DNA from: an uncultured Candidatus Saccharibacteria bacterium
GTDB lineage: Bacteria; Patescibacteriota; Saccharimonadia; Saccharimonadales; Saccharimonadaceae
Assembly (NCBI GenBank): GCA_946414345.1
Contig: CAMKOB010000006.1
Location: 1-44,356, forward strand
Direction of reading: 5' to 3'
DNA: 44,356 nucleotides
Shown here: in pieces, positions 37,513-44,356 of the stretch
How the letters are laid out: every line of letters begins with the position of its first letter
How positions within the stretch are numbered: position 1 is the stretch's first letter
Program-made: the position numbers and the translations under genes
Notes under the pieces: model-generated
Told to the model about the DNA's origin: nothing
The model's input: the letters and a program-made list of their open reading frames with translations, nothing else
Databases searched by the model: none

Positions 37513-38895
37513 TTAGAAAAACCTCGTTATATCTAATATTGTTACGATTGCAAGGAGTGCTAAAAGCACTAGCATCGCCCGTGAAACGATTTTTTGCTCG
37601 GTCTCCTTGGTTAGTTTTTTGCCACGCAATTTATAAATGCCAATCAGTAGCCACCTGCCACCATCTAGTGCTGGTATTGGCAGGACATTCATGCAAGCTA
37701 ATGAGATCGAAATTAGCGCCGTGAGAAATGCAAGATTGGTTGGACCGGCCGCCGTGAATGATGGAAATAGAACCCCTATAATTCCTACTGGCCCTGACAC
37801 AGAGTCGCCAACAGAAGAAAGCGCTTCCTGCCCGCTTTCACGTGTTGCCTCGTCAAAGCTAAAGAGTCTACCAGTGCCAGTAATTAGGTTCCAGAGCAAG
37901 TCACCAACACCTTTAAAAGTTTCACCGGTGATTTGAAGAGTGAGTCCCGCTCCTACGATTGGCGCGCTCCAAGTGGAATATGCAAGTGCTTGCGATGACT
38001 GCATCGCAATGCCAAGTAAGTAGTCAGCATCAGTATCATTTAGGGTGGCAGTAAGTTCCAATTCTTCTATAAAAGTAGGCGCCACGCCATCTGCGTCAAC
38101 CGGCCCAGTCAAAATACACTTTTCATAATCAGGATTCGCCTGGCAATCAATCGTTCTTTCTATTTTGTATGTAACAGCTTCTTCTGGATGTAACTGATTG
38201 TATGTGGTTACATCGCTTGGATAAACAATTTCCGTATCGCCTGCACCAATAATAATGTCGCCTTCTTTCATTCCGGCCACTTCTGCGGGTGAGTTTTCCA
38301 GTACTTGCATAATCTCAACCCGTCCGCCGGTAGTACGCGTGTCGGCATCAATTATGAATTGCCCTTCCAAAAACTGTGGCATACCAGTCCAGGTCAAAAT
38401 TGTAAGAATAATCCACGCCACTAGCCAGTTCATCGCTACACCGGCAAACAGAATCTTAGTCTTCTTCCAGAAATTCGCAGCACCAAAGGTGCCAACTCTT
38501 TCATCTTCAGCAGATTCGCCATCCATCTGACAAAAGCCACCAATTGGCAGCCAGTTTAAGCTAAAAACTAACCCATCTGCGACTAGCTTTTCCCTACTTT
38601 TCACCTTTATAGTCGTTTTGCTGGCCTTCTTTGGCTTTTCGGATTCTTTTTTGTCGTCCTCTGGCAAAACAGTTTTCATTATCCCATTATTCCCCCATTC
38701 GGATTTTTTGAGTTTGCGCCATTTATGGGTGGTTGGGTCTTTTATCCAAGCCACTGCGCGTGGTGGAAATCCAATACCAAATTCTAGTACCCTCACCCCA
38801 TTTTTTCGAGCCGCTAAAAAATGCCCAAACTCGTGCGCCGTCACCAAAAACATTAAAACAAGCAAGCCAACGATAACGCCTACAAAAATATCCAT
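37513..38895 (-). CDS. rseP: RIP metalloprotease RseP (site-2 protease)
   Basis: An M50 intramembrane zinc protease of 460 residues. HEFGH (21-25) lies in the first helix and the third zinc-ligand region PIPALDGG (about 406-413) near the C-terminus. Between them is a PDZ domain (NSPAEVAGMKEGDIIIGAG). A Lys/Glu-rich insertion (about 65-110) follows FGIGFPPRAV. Family members cleave anti-sigma factors or signal-peptide remnants. It follows uppS with a 15-bp gap that carries its own -10 box. Confidence 0.94.
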   Translation of the reverse strand: MDIFVGVIVGLLVLMFLVTAHEFGHFLAARKNGVRVLEFGIGFPPRAVAWIKDPTTHKWRKLKKSEWGNNGIMKTVLPEDDKKESEKPKKASKTTIKVKSREKLVADGLVFSLNWLPIGGFCQMDGESAEDERVGTFGAANFWKKTKILFAGVAMNWLVAWIILTILTWTGMPQFLEGQFIIDADTRTTGGRVEIMQVLENSPAEVAGMKEGDIIIGAGDTEIVYPSDVTTYNQLHPEEAVTYKIERTIDCQANPDYEKCILTGPVDADGVAPTFIEELELTATLNDTDADYLLGIAMQSSQALAYSTWSAPIVGAGLTLQITGETFKGVGDLLWNLITGTGRLFSFDEATRESGQEALSSVGDSVSGPVGIIGVLFPSFTAAGPTNLAFLTALISISLACMNVLPIPALDGGRWLLIGIYKLRGKKLTKETEQKIVSRAMLVLLALLAIVTILDITRFF

Positions 38896-38901
38896 ATATC
38901 T

Positions 38902-38907
38902 ATTATA
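38902..38907 (-). promoter_or_regulatory. -10 box of rseP (leaderless, in a 15-bp gap)
   Basis: TATAAT on the minus strand, ending 6 nt before the rseP ATG and close to the uppS stop; -35 contacts, if any, would fall in the uppS coding sequence. Confidence 0.55.
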
Positions 38908-38910
38908 ACA

Positions 38911-39582
38911 CTACTTTCCGAATCTACGGTTACGCTTTTCGTATTCTTCTAAGATTTCTTTAATATCTTCGCCACCCATCTCTGGGAAGTATTTCTTAAT
39001 AAACATGAATTCGCTGTATGCTGCACGCCACAACATGAAACCGCTAATTCTCTCTTCGCCCGAAGTCCGAACCACCATATCGACATTTGGCACTTCTGGA
39101 TGATAAAGGTTGGCACGAATCGTTTCAGGCGTAATTTCGCCGGCTTTTCGCGATGCAGCGTTAGCTGCGTCGGCAATCTCTTGCTCACCACCGTAGTTAA
39201 AACAAAAACTCACCGTGATGCCGGTGCAATCCGCAGTAATCTTTTCGGCTTTTTCAATTGCGCTTGCAATTTTGGGCGACAACTTATCTTTGGAACCAAG
39301 TATTATCATCCGCGCGTTTTTTGCGGCCAGTTTTTCAGCATATTTCAAAATCTTAGTCTCGGCAAGCTTCATTATGTATGAAACTTCTGCCTCACTTCGT
39401 CCCCAATTCTCGGTCGAAAAAACATAGAAAGTAATAAACTTGATATCAGCCTCTGCTGCCGCTTCAACCAATGCTTTAATTGCATCAAGGCCTTTTTTGT
39501 GGCCTTCAATTGTCGGTAAGCCCTGAGACTTAGCCCAGCGCCGATTTCCGTCGGCAATAACTCCTAAATGCATCAAACTCAT
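38911..39582 (-). CDS. uppS: Undecaprenyl diphosphate synthase (cis-prenyltransferase)
   Basis: UppS makes the C55 carrier used for lipid II. The 223-residue protein has the N-terminal pyrophosphate site LGVIADGNRRWAKSQG (DGNRRW where many UppS have DGNGRW), GHKKG, FYVFSTENWGR, CFNYGGEQEIADA and the C-terminal MVVRTSGEERISGFMLWR, then AYSEFMF, a normal cis-prenyltransferase set. Chain length cannot be read from sequence. The start ATG overlaps the frr stop (ATGA), so the two are coupled. Confidence 0.95.
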   Translation of the reverse strand: MSLMHLGVIADGNRRWAKSQGLPTIEGHKKGLDAIKALVEAAAEADIKFITFYVFSTENWGRSEAEVSYIMKLAETKILKYAEKLAAKNARMIILGSKDKLSPKIASAIEKAEKITADCTGITVSFCFNYGGEQEIADAANAASRKAGEITPETIRANLYHPEVPNVDMVVRTSGEERISGFMLWRAAYSEFMFIKKYFPEMGGEDIKEILEEYEKRNRRFGK

Positions 39583-40124
39583 ATTTTCATTATCTCATCG
39601 GTCTTAGATTTAAATGCAGTATCGATTTTGTCGGTAAAATCTTTAGTTAAATCGTCAATTTCCTTTTCGGCACGCTTCTTGATATCTTCGCTTAATTCTT
39701 CAGCGGCTTTCAAGCCTTTACGCGCATCTTCACGAATATTTCGAAGCGCCACCTTTGCTTGCTCAACTTTTGTCGAAGCCGTTTTGACAATTTCCTTGCG
39801 ACGCTCTTCAGTTAGTGGTGGAATTGGCACACGAATCACGCGACCATCATCAGCTGGATTTAATCCGAGCGCTTGGTCGTTGCGAATTGCAGTTGAAATT
39901 GCCTGGATAGTAGACGGATCAAAAGGCGTCACAACGAGCAAGGTTCCATCGGCGGCCGTCACGTTGGCAACCTGGTTTAGTGGCATAAACTGCCCGTAAG
40001 CCTCCACCTTGATTGAGGCCAACATGTCTGGATGCGCTCTGCCAGTGCGCACCTTCTTCATCTCATCATTAAATCGCGTGAGAGCTTCTTCCATCTGTTT
40101 CCGCTCTTTGCTAATATCAAACAT
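39579..40124 (-). CDS. frr: Ribosome recycling factor
   Basis: RRF splits post-termination ribosomes together with EF-G. At 181 residues it is close to the standard 185, with KVRTGRAHPDMLASIKVEAY, the PLNQVANV domain II segment, VRIPIPPLTEERRKEIVK and the C-terminal helix. It heads frr-uppS. It is one of the few first genes with a true leader and Shine-Dalgarno sequence. In many bacteria pyrH is just upstream; here two FSMPD genes on the other strand occupy that place. Confidence 0.97.
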   Translation of the reverse strand: MFDISKERKQMEEALTRFNDEMKKVRTGRAHPDMLASIKVEAYGQFMPLNQVANVTAADGTLLVVTPFDPSTIQAISTAIRNDQALGLNPADDGRVIRVPIPPLTEERRKEIVKTASTKVEQAKVALRNIREDARKGLKAAEELSEDIKKRAEKEIDDLTKDFTDKIDTAFKSKTDEIMKI

Positions 40125-40129
40125 AATAA

Positions 40130-40156
40130 CTCCTTGTTTATATTACTATTATAACA
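40130..40156 (-). promoter_or_regulatory. Extended -10 and ribosome site of frr
   Basis: TGTTATAAT (hexamer 40148-40153, minus strand) followed by AAGGAG (40130-40135) 5 nt before the ATG. Confidence 0.65.
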
Positions 40157-40209
40157 TAATGCCCCGAGTTTTTAAAAACAGCTAATACTACAAATGTAGC
40201 GAAAATCTC

Positions 40210-40240
40210 TTGATTATTTATTCTGTTTATGCTATATATT
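40210..40240 (+). promoter_or_regulatory. Promoter of FSMPD gene B (leaderless)
   Basis: TTGATT (40210-40215), 17-nt spacer, then TATATA/TATATT (40233-40240) with TG upstream, ending 5-7 nt before the ATG at 40246. Confidence 0.6.
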
Positions 40241-40245
40241 AAAGT

Positions 40246-41538
40246 ATGAAAAGGCCAAAACAAACACTTTTATCGAAAATTATTCTAAACAGTTTAATGA
40301 TGGCGGGACTAATAAATGCTGCGATTGGGCTAGTAGCGAATACGGCCTCCGCTCTGGAGTATACCTCGAGTCCAGTACCGGTCAGTTTTACCTACAGCGA
40401 CGTGTTAACGGTATCTACCGGTGGCGATGTCTTAATTCCGAACTTGGTCCCAGGCAATAGTACTATTAGTGCTAATAATTATGTAATCACGGTTAGTACG
40501 AATAGTGTAGCCGGATATACACTGTCTGCTTCCGTGGGCTGTGCTAGTGGTGATGGGTGCTTTAATTCTAAAACATTAGGTGATGGCAACAATAATAATT
40601 TTGCTATGGTGGAATCTACTACAGCCTTAACTCCGGGCAGATGGGGTGTTTCATTTGACGGTACGGCAACCACTAGCTCTGTTTTTCAAACCTTACCACT
40701 TTATTCTGATACAGCTGAAACCATTAACCAAACTACCAATGCTAGTGGTACCGCTGCTATCGGATATCATGGCACACAAGACACCACCTTTCGTATCGGT
40801 GCCTATGCCGACGAAAACCAAGTCGCCGGGACTTATACCAATTCAGTGAATTTTTATGCTGTGGCAAATATTGTAATTACGCCACTGGGCGAGTGTAGCT
40901 CCACGGAGTCTTGCATGCAGACCTTTACAGCCGACATGTGCGAAGCTCAAGCTTCAGACGCTCCTGTAACCCTCACCGATGCTCGTGATGGTAATACCTA
41001 CACCGTCCGCTACCTCCAAGGCGCTTGCTGGATGACGCAGAACCTAAGGCTAACCAATACGGTAAGCTCACAATATTCAAACTTTAGTACTAATTCCACC
41101 TTTAACCCGTGTGTGGGTGACTTAACCGCAGGCGGTTCTTACGATGAAGCAAGATGTCATGATTCGGGAAGTACTGAAACGGGTGTGTGGTACAACTACG
41201 TTTCAGCTTCGGCTGGCACCATCACAGGAAGAAGCAACTCTACAATTGCCACTGAGGATATCTGCCCAGCCGGATGGCACTTACCAAACTATGACACGAC
41301 TAAGCCAGCAGGTTCCGTTAATAGTCTACTAGATTTGCAGGATAAAGATTACTTCTCCCCAGTTACCGGCGGCTACTACTACGGCAGTAGTATCGACATT
41401 CCCGGCAGCGGTTATTGGTGGTCGTCTGTCGCCTACGGTAACATGGAACGCTACCACCTGTACTACAATGGTAGTAGCCTGGGTACCGTCAGCAGCCTCA
41501 GGAGCCTCGGGCTCTATATTCGCTGCGTCCGCCTCTAG
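40246..41538 (+). CDS. Secreted FSMPD-domain protein B
   Basis: A 430-residue exported protein. The signal peptide (basic start, hydrophobic 11-31, ANTASA end at 36) is followed by a Thr/Ser/Asn-rich beta domain (about 37-215, including VITVSTNSVAGYTLSASV). The FSMPD domain (about 220-430) has DARDGNTYTVRYLQGACWMT (245-264), EDICPAGWHLP (337-347), GYWWSS (389-394) and terminal YIRCVRL. It closely resembles protein A through the domain; the last 40 residues differ most, and their codons look unusual (see the entry at 41413). It forms a same-strand pair with gene C. Function unknown; surface recognition is the natural guess. Confidence 0.85.
   Translation: MKRPKQTLLSKIILNSLMMAGLINAAIGLVANTASALEYTSSPVPVSFTYSDVLTVSTGGDVLIPNLVPGNSTISANNYVITVSTNSVAGYTLSASVGCASGDGCFNSKTLGDGNNNNFAMVESTTALTPGRWGVSFDGTATTSSVFQTLPLYSDTAETINQTTNASGTAAIGYHGTQDTTFRIGAYADENQVAGTYTNSVNFYAVANIVITPLGECSSTESCMQTFTADMCEAQASDAPVTLTDARDGNTYTVRYLQGACWMTQNLRLTNTVSSQYSNFSTNSTFNPCVGDLTAGGSYDEARCHDSGSTETGVWYNYVSASAGTITGRSNSTIATEDICPAGWHLPNYDTTKPAGSVNSLLDLQDKDYFSPVTGGYYYGSSIDIPGSGYWWSSVAYGNMERYHLYYNGSSLGTVSSLRSLGLYIRCVRL
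41413..41535 (+). other. Candidate hypervariable 3' region of FSMPD gene B
   Basis: This stretch runs from GYWWSS to the terminal IRCVRL. In codons 414-423, eight of ten are NNC (ACC, GTC, AGC, AGC, CTC, AGC, CTC, CTC) and two are NGG. This is the pattern left when adenines in AAC-type codons of a diversity-generating-retroelement template are randomised. The flanks match gene A. No reverse transcriptase gene is present in the window, and no template repeat was noticed by eye. Confidence 0.4.
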
Positions 41539-41583
41539 TTTTACTCTATCTAGAAATTAAAGCCAGAGATATCCAAAACACTA

Positions 41584-41611
41584 TTGCTTTTTTCCACTCG
41601 TGTGCGATAAT
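41584..41611 (+). promoter_or_regulatory. Promoter of FSMPD gene C (leaderless)
   Basis: TTGCTT (41584-41589), 16-nt spacer, GATAAT (41606-41611) with TG upstream (TGCGATAAT), ending 6 nt before the ATG at 41618. Confidence 0.55.
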
Positions 41612-41617
41612 AATAGT

Positions 41618-43018
41618 ATGAGTATAAAGAGAGTTGTGTGTAGCTCAATGTTTGTTGTTAGCGCAGCGAGTGCTATTAGTTCGGTAACGCTTTTTTGTAC
41701 TGAACTATCAACTGATGCTTTGAACCCCGGCGTCGGCATGGCCGCCACAATTAGCCCTTCTTCTACTATTGAAATCAGTACTAATAATGTTTCGCTAGAT
41801 ATTGTTCCAAGTATTAATGGTACGTTTGAGAGCGACTACACTACGATTAGCACATATACAAATACTACTAATGCCTGTACGGTAACTATGAACACGACCT
41901 CTACTAACCTTACTTCTGGCGAGGATGTCATTGCCACATTGTCTAGTTCTGTTTCGGAATCTAACTTTACCAACGATAGATGGGGATATCGCGTGGGTGG
42001 CACCGGTGATTATAATGCAGTTGCGGCGAGCAATCCAATTGCCACCTATACTCAGTATACCGGCTCTACGGCACAAGACATTGACGTCTATTTTGCCGCC
42101 AAGTTTACTAATGCAATTAAAGCTGGTACATATACAGATACAGTGACTTTTATTAGCACCTGCGTCCCAGACCTAGTTACCGACATTCAGGAGCTTGAAT
42201 ATATGCAAGAATTCGCCACGCTTACCAGCGGTGAAAAGGTTGCCGTAATAAACTCTATGACTCTGAACCAGCAATATCAATTAAAAGACAATCGCGATGA
42301 AAAAGAATACTATATCGCCAAACTTGCCGACGGCAACGTTTGGATGACGCAAAATCTAGACCACGATATCGTCACTACGCCAGGCTTTTATACATATGCC
42401 AACACGGATATTGGCCATGGTGCCACGACGGACACATCTGCCATCTGGACCGCCGTCAAAGCGACCTATGATTCTGCCCATATAGCTTGGGTCTCATCTT
42501 TCACTACCCCAGAATCTTTCAACCCAGGTGATGTTTGTTGGAATGGTTCCTTCGGTGACAATAATATATCTACCGGTACCGTGGCTTGTGGCAATGACAA
42601 ACATTACCATATCGGGAACTATTACAACTGGCCGGCTGCAGTAGCAATGAACAATAGTAGTGATTATATGAATACGTCGATTGATGTGGAGCAGTCCATT
42701 TGTCCTGCTGGCTGGAGGTTGCCTATTGGTGGTACAGCCAATACGGGCTCTGGCTCCTTCCAATATTTATCCGACCAACTAAATTTTACGGCCGGTACAT
42801 CAGGTAATATGCAGAACGCGCCAGCATATTTTGTGTATGCTGGGAATTTCCACAATGGCACCGTGAATGGTGTTGGCAGTTGGGGTGGTTACTGGTCTGA
42901 AGTTTCATATGATAGTGATGAGGGGCACAGCTTTTATTATAGTAAGTCAGGCGAATTGTCACCCCAAATACATGGCGCCTCGGATGTCTGCGGCTCTTTG
43001 CGCTGCCTAGTCCGCTAA
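41618..43018 (+). CDS. Secreted FSMPD-domain protein C
   Basis: A 466-residue exported protein. The signal segment (about 5-30) is followed by a Thr/Asn/Ser-rich beta domain and then an FSMPD domain with LKDNRDEKEYYIAKLADGNV, WMTQNLDHDIV, SICPAGWRLP, GGYWSEVSY and terminal SLRCLVR. It is much less similar to A and B than they are to each other. It has a longer middle region with HYHIGNYYNWPAAVAM. The start at 41618 is chosen over a GTG six codons upstream because that would run through the -10 box. A strong hairpin follows the stop. Confidence 0.83.
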   Translation: MSIKRVVCSSMFVVSAASAISSVTLFCTELSTDALNPGVGMAATISPSSTIEISTNNVSLDIVPSINGTFESDYTTISTYTNTTNACTVTMNTTSTNLTSGEDVIATLSSSVSESNFTNDRWGYRVGGTGDYNAVAASNPIATYTQYTGSTAQDIDVYFAAKFTNAIKAGTYTDTVTFISTCVPDLVTDIQELEYMQEFATLTSGEKVAVINSMTLNQQYQLKDNRDEKEYYIAKLADGNVWMTQNLDHDIVTTPGFYTYANTDIGHGATTDTSAIWTAVKATYDSAHIAWVSSFTTPESFNPGDVCWNGSFGDNNISTGTVACGNDKHYHIGNYYNWPAAVAMNNSSDYMNTSIDVEQSICPAGWRLPIGGTANTGSGSFQYLSDQLNFTAGTSGNMQNAPAYFVYAGNFHNGTVNGVGSWGGYWSEVSYDSDEGHSFYYSKSGELSPQIHGASDVCGSLRCLVR

Positions 43019-43019
43019 A

Positions 43020-43055
43020 AAATATGGCGTCATATTCTTGATGGACGCCATATTT
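43020..43055. terminator. Bidirectional intrinsic terminator between FSMPD C and tsf
   Basis: A perfect 12-bp stem, AAATATGGCGTC (43020-43031) with GACGCCATATTT (43044-43055), and a 12-nt loop. For the minus strand (rpsB-tsf) it is followed by a run of T residues. It is less U-rich on the plus strand but lies directly after the FSMPD C stop. Confidence 0.85.
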
Positions 43056-43071
43056 CTTATAAGCCAGGTTT

Positions 43072-43665
43072 TTATTCAGTTACACCAAGCTCAATACGCT
43101 TAAATTGTCGAACAGTGATATTCTCGCCAGTCTTTGCGATGGCCTCTTTAATGAACTGCTCCACGGTCTTGGTGTCATCCAAGATATATGGTTGATTCAT
43201 CAAAACCTTATCAGAGAAAGCTTTCTTAACTTGACCTTCAAGAATCTTGTCTTTCATATTCTCTGGGCCTTTGAAATTCTCTTCAAGTTCTTTTTTCTTG
43301 GCATCCATCACCTCAGCTGGGATGTCCGCTTCAGACACATAGAGTGGTGCCATCGAAGCAACCTGCATCGCGATTTGGTGAGCAAGAGTTTTAAATTCAT
43401 CAGTCTTAGCGACGAATGAAGTCTCACAGTTGACTTCTACGATTGCACCAAGACGGCCATCGTGGATGTAAGCATCAACAAGACCTTCGCGAGTCTCACG
43501 ATCGCCACGTTTTTCCGCTTTGGTGAGACCTTTTTTGCGCATCGCCTCTAATGCTTTGTCGAAATCGCCCTTAGCCTCGACGAGTGCTTGCTTAGCATCG
43601 GTTAAACCTGCACCAGACAATTCTTTGAGCTTCTTGATCTGTTCAATTGATATTTTTTCTGCCAT
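43072..43665 (-). CDS. tsf: Elongation factor Ts
   Basis: The nucleotide-exchange factor for EF-Tu. The N-terminal UBA-like domain (KELSGAGLTDAKQALVEAKG) and the core TSFVAKTDEFKTLA are present. At 197 residues it is a short form with a single reduced core domain, as in several compact bacteria. It lies 26 nt downstream of rpsB, with GGAGG before its ATG, and is followed by the strong terminator. No pyrH follows. Confidence 0.96.
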   Translation of the reverse strand: MAEKISIEQIKKLKELSGAGLTDAKQALVEAKGDFDKALEAMRKKGLTKAEKRGDRETREGLVDAYIHDGRLGAIVEVNCETSFVAKTDEFKTLAHQIAMQVASMAPLYVSEADIPAEVMDAKKKELEENFKGPENMKDKILEGQVKKAFSDKVLMNQPYILDDTKTVEQFIKEAIAKTGENITVRQFKRIELGVTE

Positions 43666-43669
43666 ATTA

Positions 43670-43679
43670 TTGCCTCCTT
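43670..43679 (-). promoter_or_regulatory. Strong Shine-Dalgarno of tsf
   Basis: AAGGAGG on the minus strand, about 7 nt before the tsf ATG; a clear contrast with the leaderless first genes. Confidence 0.7.
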
Positions 43680-43691
43680 ATCAAATTTATA

Positions 43692-44356
43692 TTACTTCTT
43701 ACCCTCTTTGATTGCTTCTACGAAGTAATCAAGTGCAAGCTTAGTAGCCTTTAAAGAATCGTCATTCATTGGAATAACATAATCAATAGTGGTAGGGTCA
43801 ACGTTGGTGTCAGTAAGAGCTATAACCGGGATATGCAAACCGTTAGCTTCCTTAATGGCGTTGCGATCTTCTGATGCGTCCACTACGATAACGAGAGCTG
43901 GCTGTTCATTCATCTCTTTGATACCACCGTAGCGTTCATTCAAAAGATCAATTTCCTCTTGATAACGCTGAACTTCAAGCTTTGAATAGCGATTTTCGAG
44001 TTCGCCTGAAGCCATGCGGCGTTCCAAATCTTTGAGCTTCTTGATTTGGCGGTTCACGGTGTCGACATTGGTAAGTGTACCACCAACCCAACGCACGGTC
44101 ACGTATGGCATCTCAGCAGCATCGGCTGCTTCCTTTACGATATCTTTAACTTGTTTCTTAGTGCCGACGAACAAAACTTTCTTGCCACCTTTCACAACTT
44201 CGGTGATTTTTGGCAAAGCCTTCTCAAAGCCCTCAACGGTTTTCTCTAGGTTGATAATATGTCCATTCGCGCGCTTACTATGGATGTATGGCGCCATCTT
44301 TGGGTGCCAGCGGCTCGTTTTGTGCCCAAAATGAGCACCAGCTTCGAGCAGAGCTT
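43692..44356 (-). CDS. rpsB: 30S ribosomal protein S2 (5' end outside window)
   Basis: S2 joins the small subunit late and bridges head and body with S1. Visible are the near-N-terminal LLEAGAHFGHKTSRWHPKMA, PYIHSKRANGHIINL, VLFVGTKKQVKDIV, VRWVGGTLTN and the C-terminal PALVIVVDASEDRNAIKEAN, then IPVIALTDTNVDP. The frame continues past the right edge, so only the first few codons are missing. It heads rpsB-tsf. Confidence 0.96.
   Translation of the reverse strand, partial: ALLEAGAHFGHKTSRWHPKMAPYIHSKRANGHIINLEKTVEGFEKALPKITEVVKGGKKVLFVGTKKQVKDIVKEAADAAEMPYVTVRWVGGTLTNVDTVNRQIKKLKDLERRMASGELENRYSKLEVQRYQEEIDLLNERYGGIKEMNEQPALVIVVDASEDRNAIKEANGLHIPVIALTDTNVDPTTIDYVIPMNDDSLKATKLALDYFVEAIKEGKK

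Noticed and set aside
40246-43018. A complete diversity-generating retroelement
   Set aside because: No reverse transcriptase or accessory gene is in the window and no template repeat was noticed; only the target-like 3' end is suggestive.

Overview
This window looks like a chromosomal segment of a Candidate Phyla Radiation bacterium, most probably a Saccharibacteria (TM7)-type epibiont. That placement is inferred from gene content and style, not from a marker-gene tree. Support: very tight packing with no gene-free stretch over 300 bases; short versions of housekeeping proteins (EF-Ts 197 aa, a proline--tRNA ligase without its editing domain); GatCAB amidotransferase; nucleotide salvage (tdk, tmk); Gram-positive-style peptidoglycan genes; and several secreted proteins of the Fibrobacter succinogenes major paralogous domain (FSMPD) type. 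UGA is used as a normal stop, so this is not an SR1/Gracilibacteria-type recoded genome.

Layout. 1-424: start of a membrane/surface protein whose N-terminus resembles a sortase signal. 549-4051: gatC-gatA-(HEPN-like membrane protein)-gatB, transcribed leftward. 4108-9442: murJ and a large class A penicillin-binding protein, divergent from one palindromic promoter, then a PIN-TRAM protein. 9422-11502: a phosphoketolase encoded as two coupled genes. 11560-14636: two FemX-like aminoacyltransferases and a glycosyltransferase. 14636-18517: ung and uvrB (DNA repair) divergent from tdk and tmk. 18562-19935: FSMPD protein A. 19977-25720: an operon of AI-2E-family protein, YbhN-like protein and a heterodimeric ABC exporter. 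25819-28004: queA and tgt (queuosine), queA carrying an in-frame GC-rich palindromic insertion. 27988-28165: a long hairpin that forms the 3' ends of both tgt and cysS. 28149-33900: cysS, alpha/beta hydrolase, DHH phosphoesterase, YqeG-type phosphatase, cdsA and lysS. 33997-34959: an orphan gene. 34952-40124: greA, proS, CPBP protease, rseP, uppS and frr. 40246-43018: FSMPD proteins B and C. 43072-44356: tsf and rpsB, the latter cut by the window end.

The genes centre on translation, envelope assembly (uppS, murJ, PBP, FemX, cdsA, rseP), salvage and repair, and a secreted FSMPD repertoire that may face the host cell. Control signals follow a clear pattern. Many first genes have a TATAAT-like -10 box ending about 5-9 nt before the ATG, predicting leaderless mRNAs. 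Operon-internal genes instead have Shine-Dalgarno sequences and often TAATG or ATGA stop/start overlaps.

Most notable: the split phosphoketolase (cut at a domain boundary, linker lost), the palindromic insertion in queA, the tgt/cysS hairpin, the HEPN motif inside the gat operon, the FSMPD 3' end that resembles a diversity-generating-retroelement variable region, and a 14-bp divergent promoter with overlapping -10 boxes.
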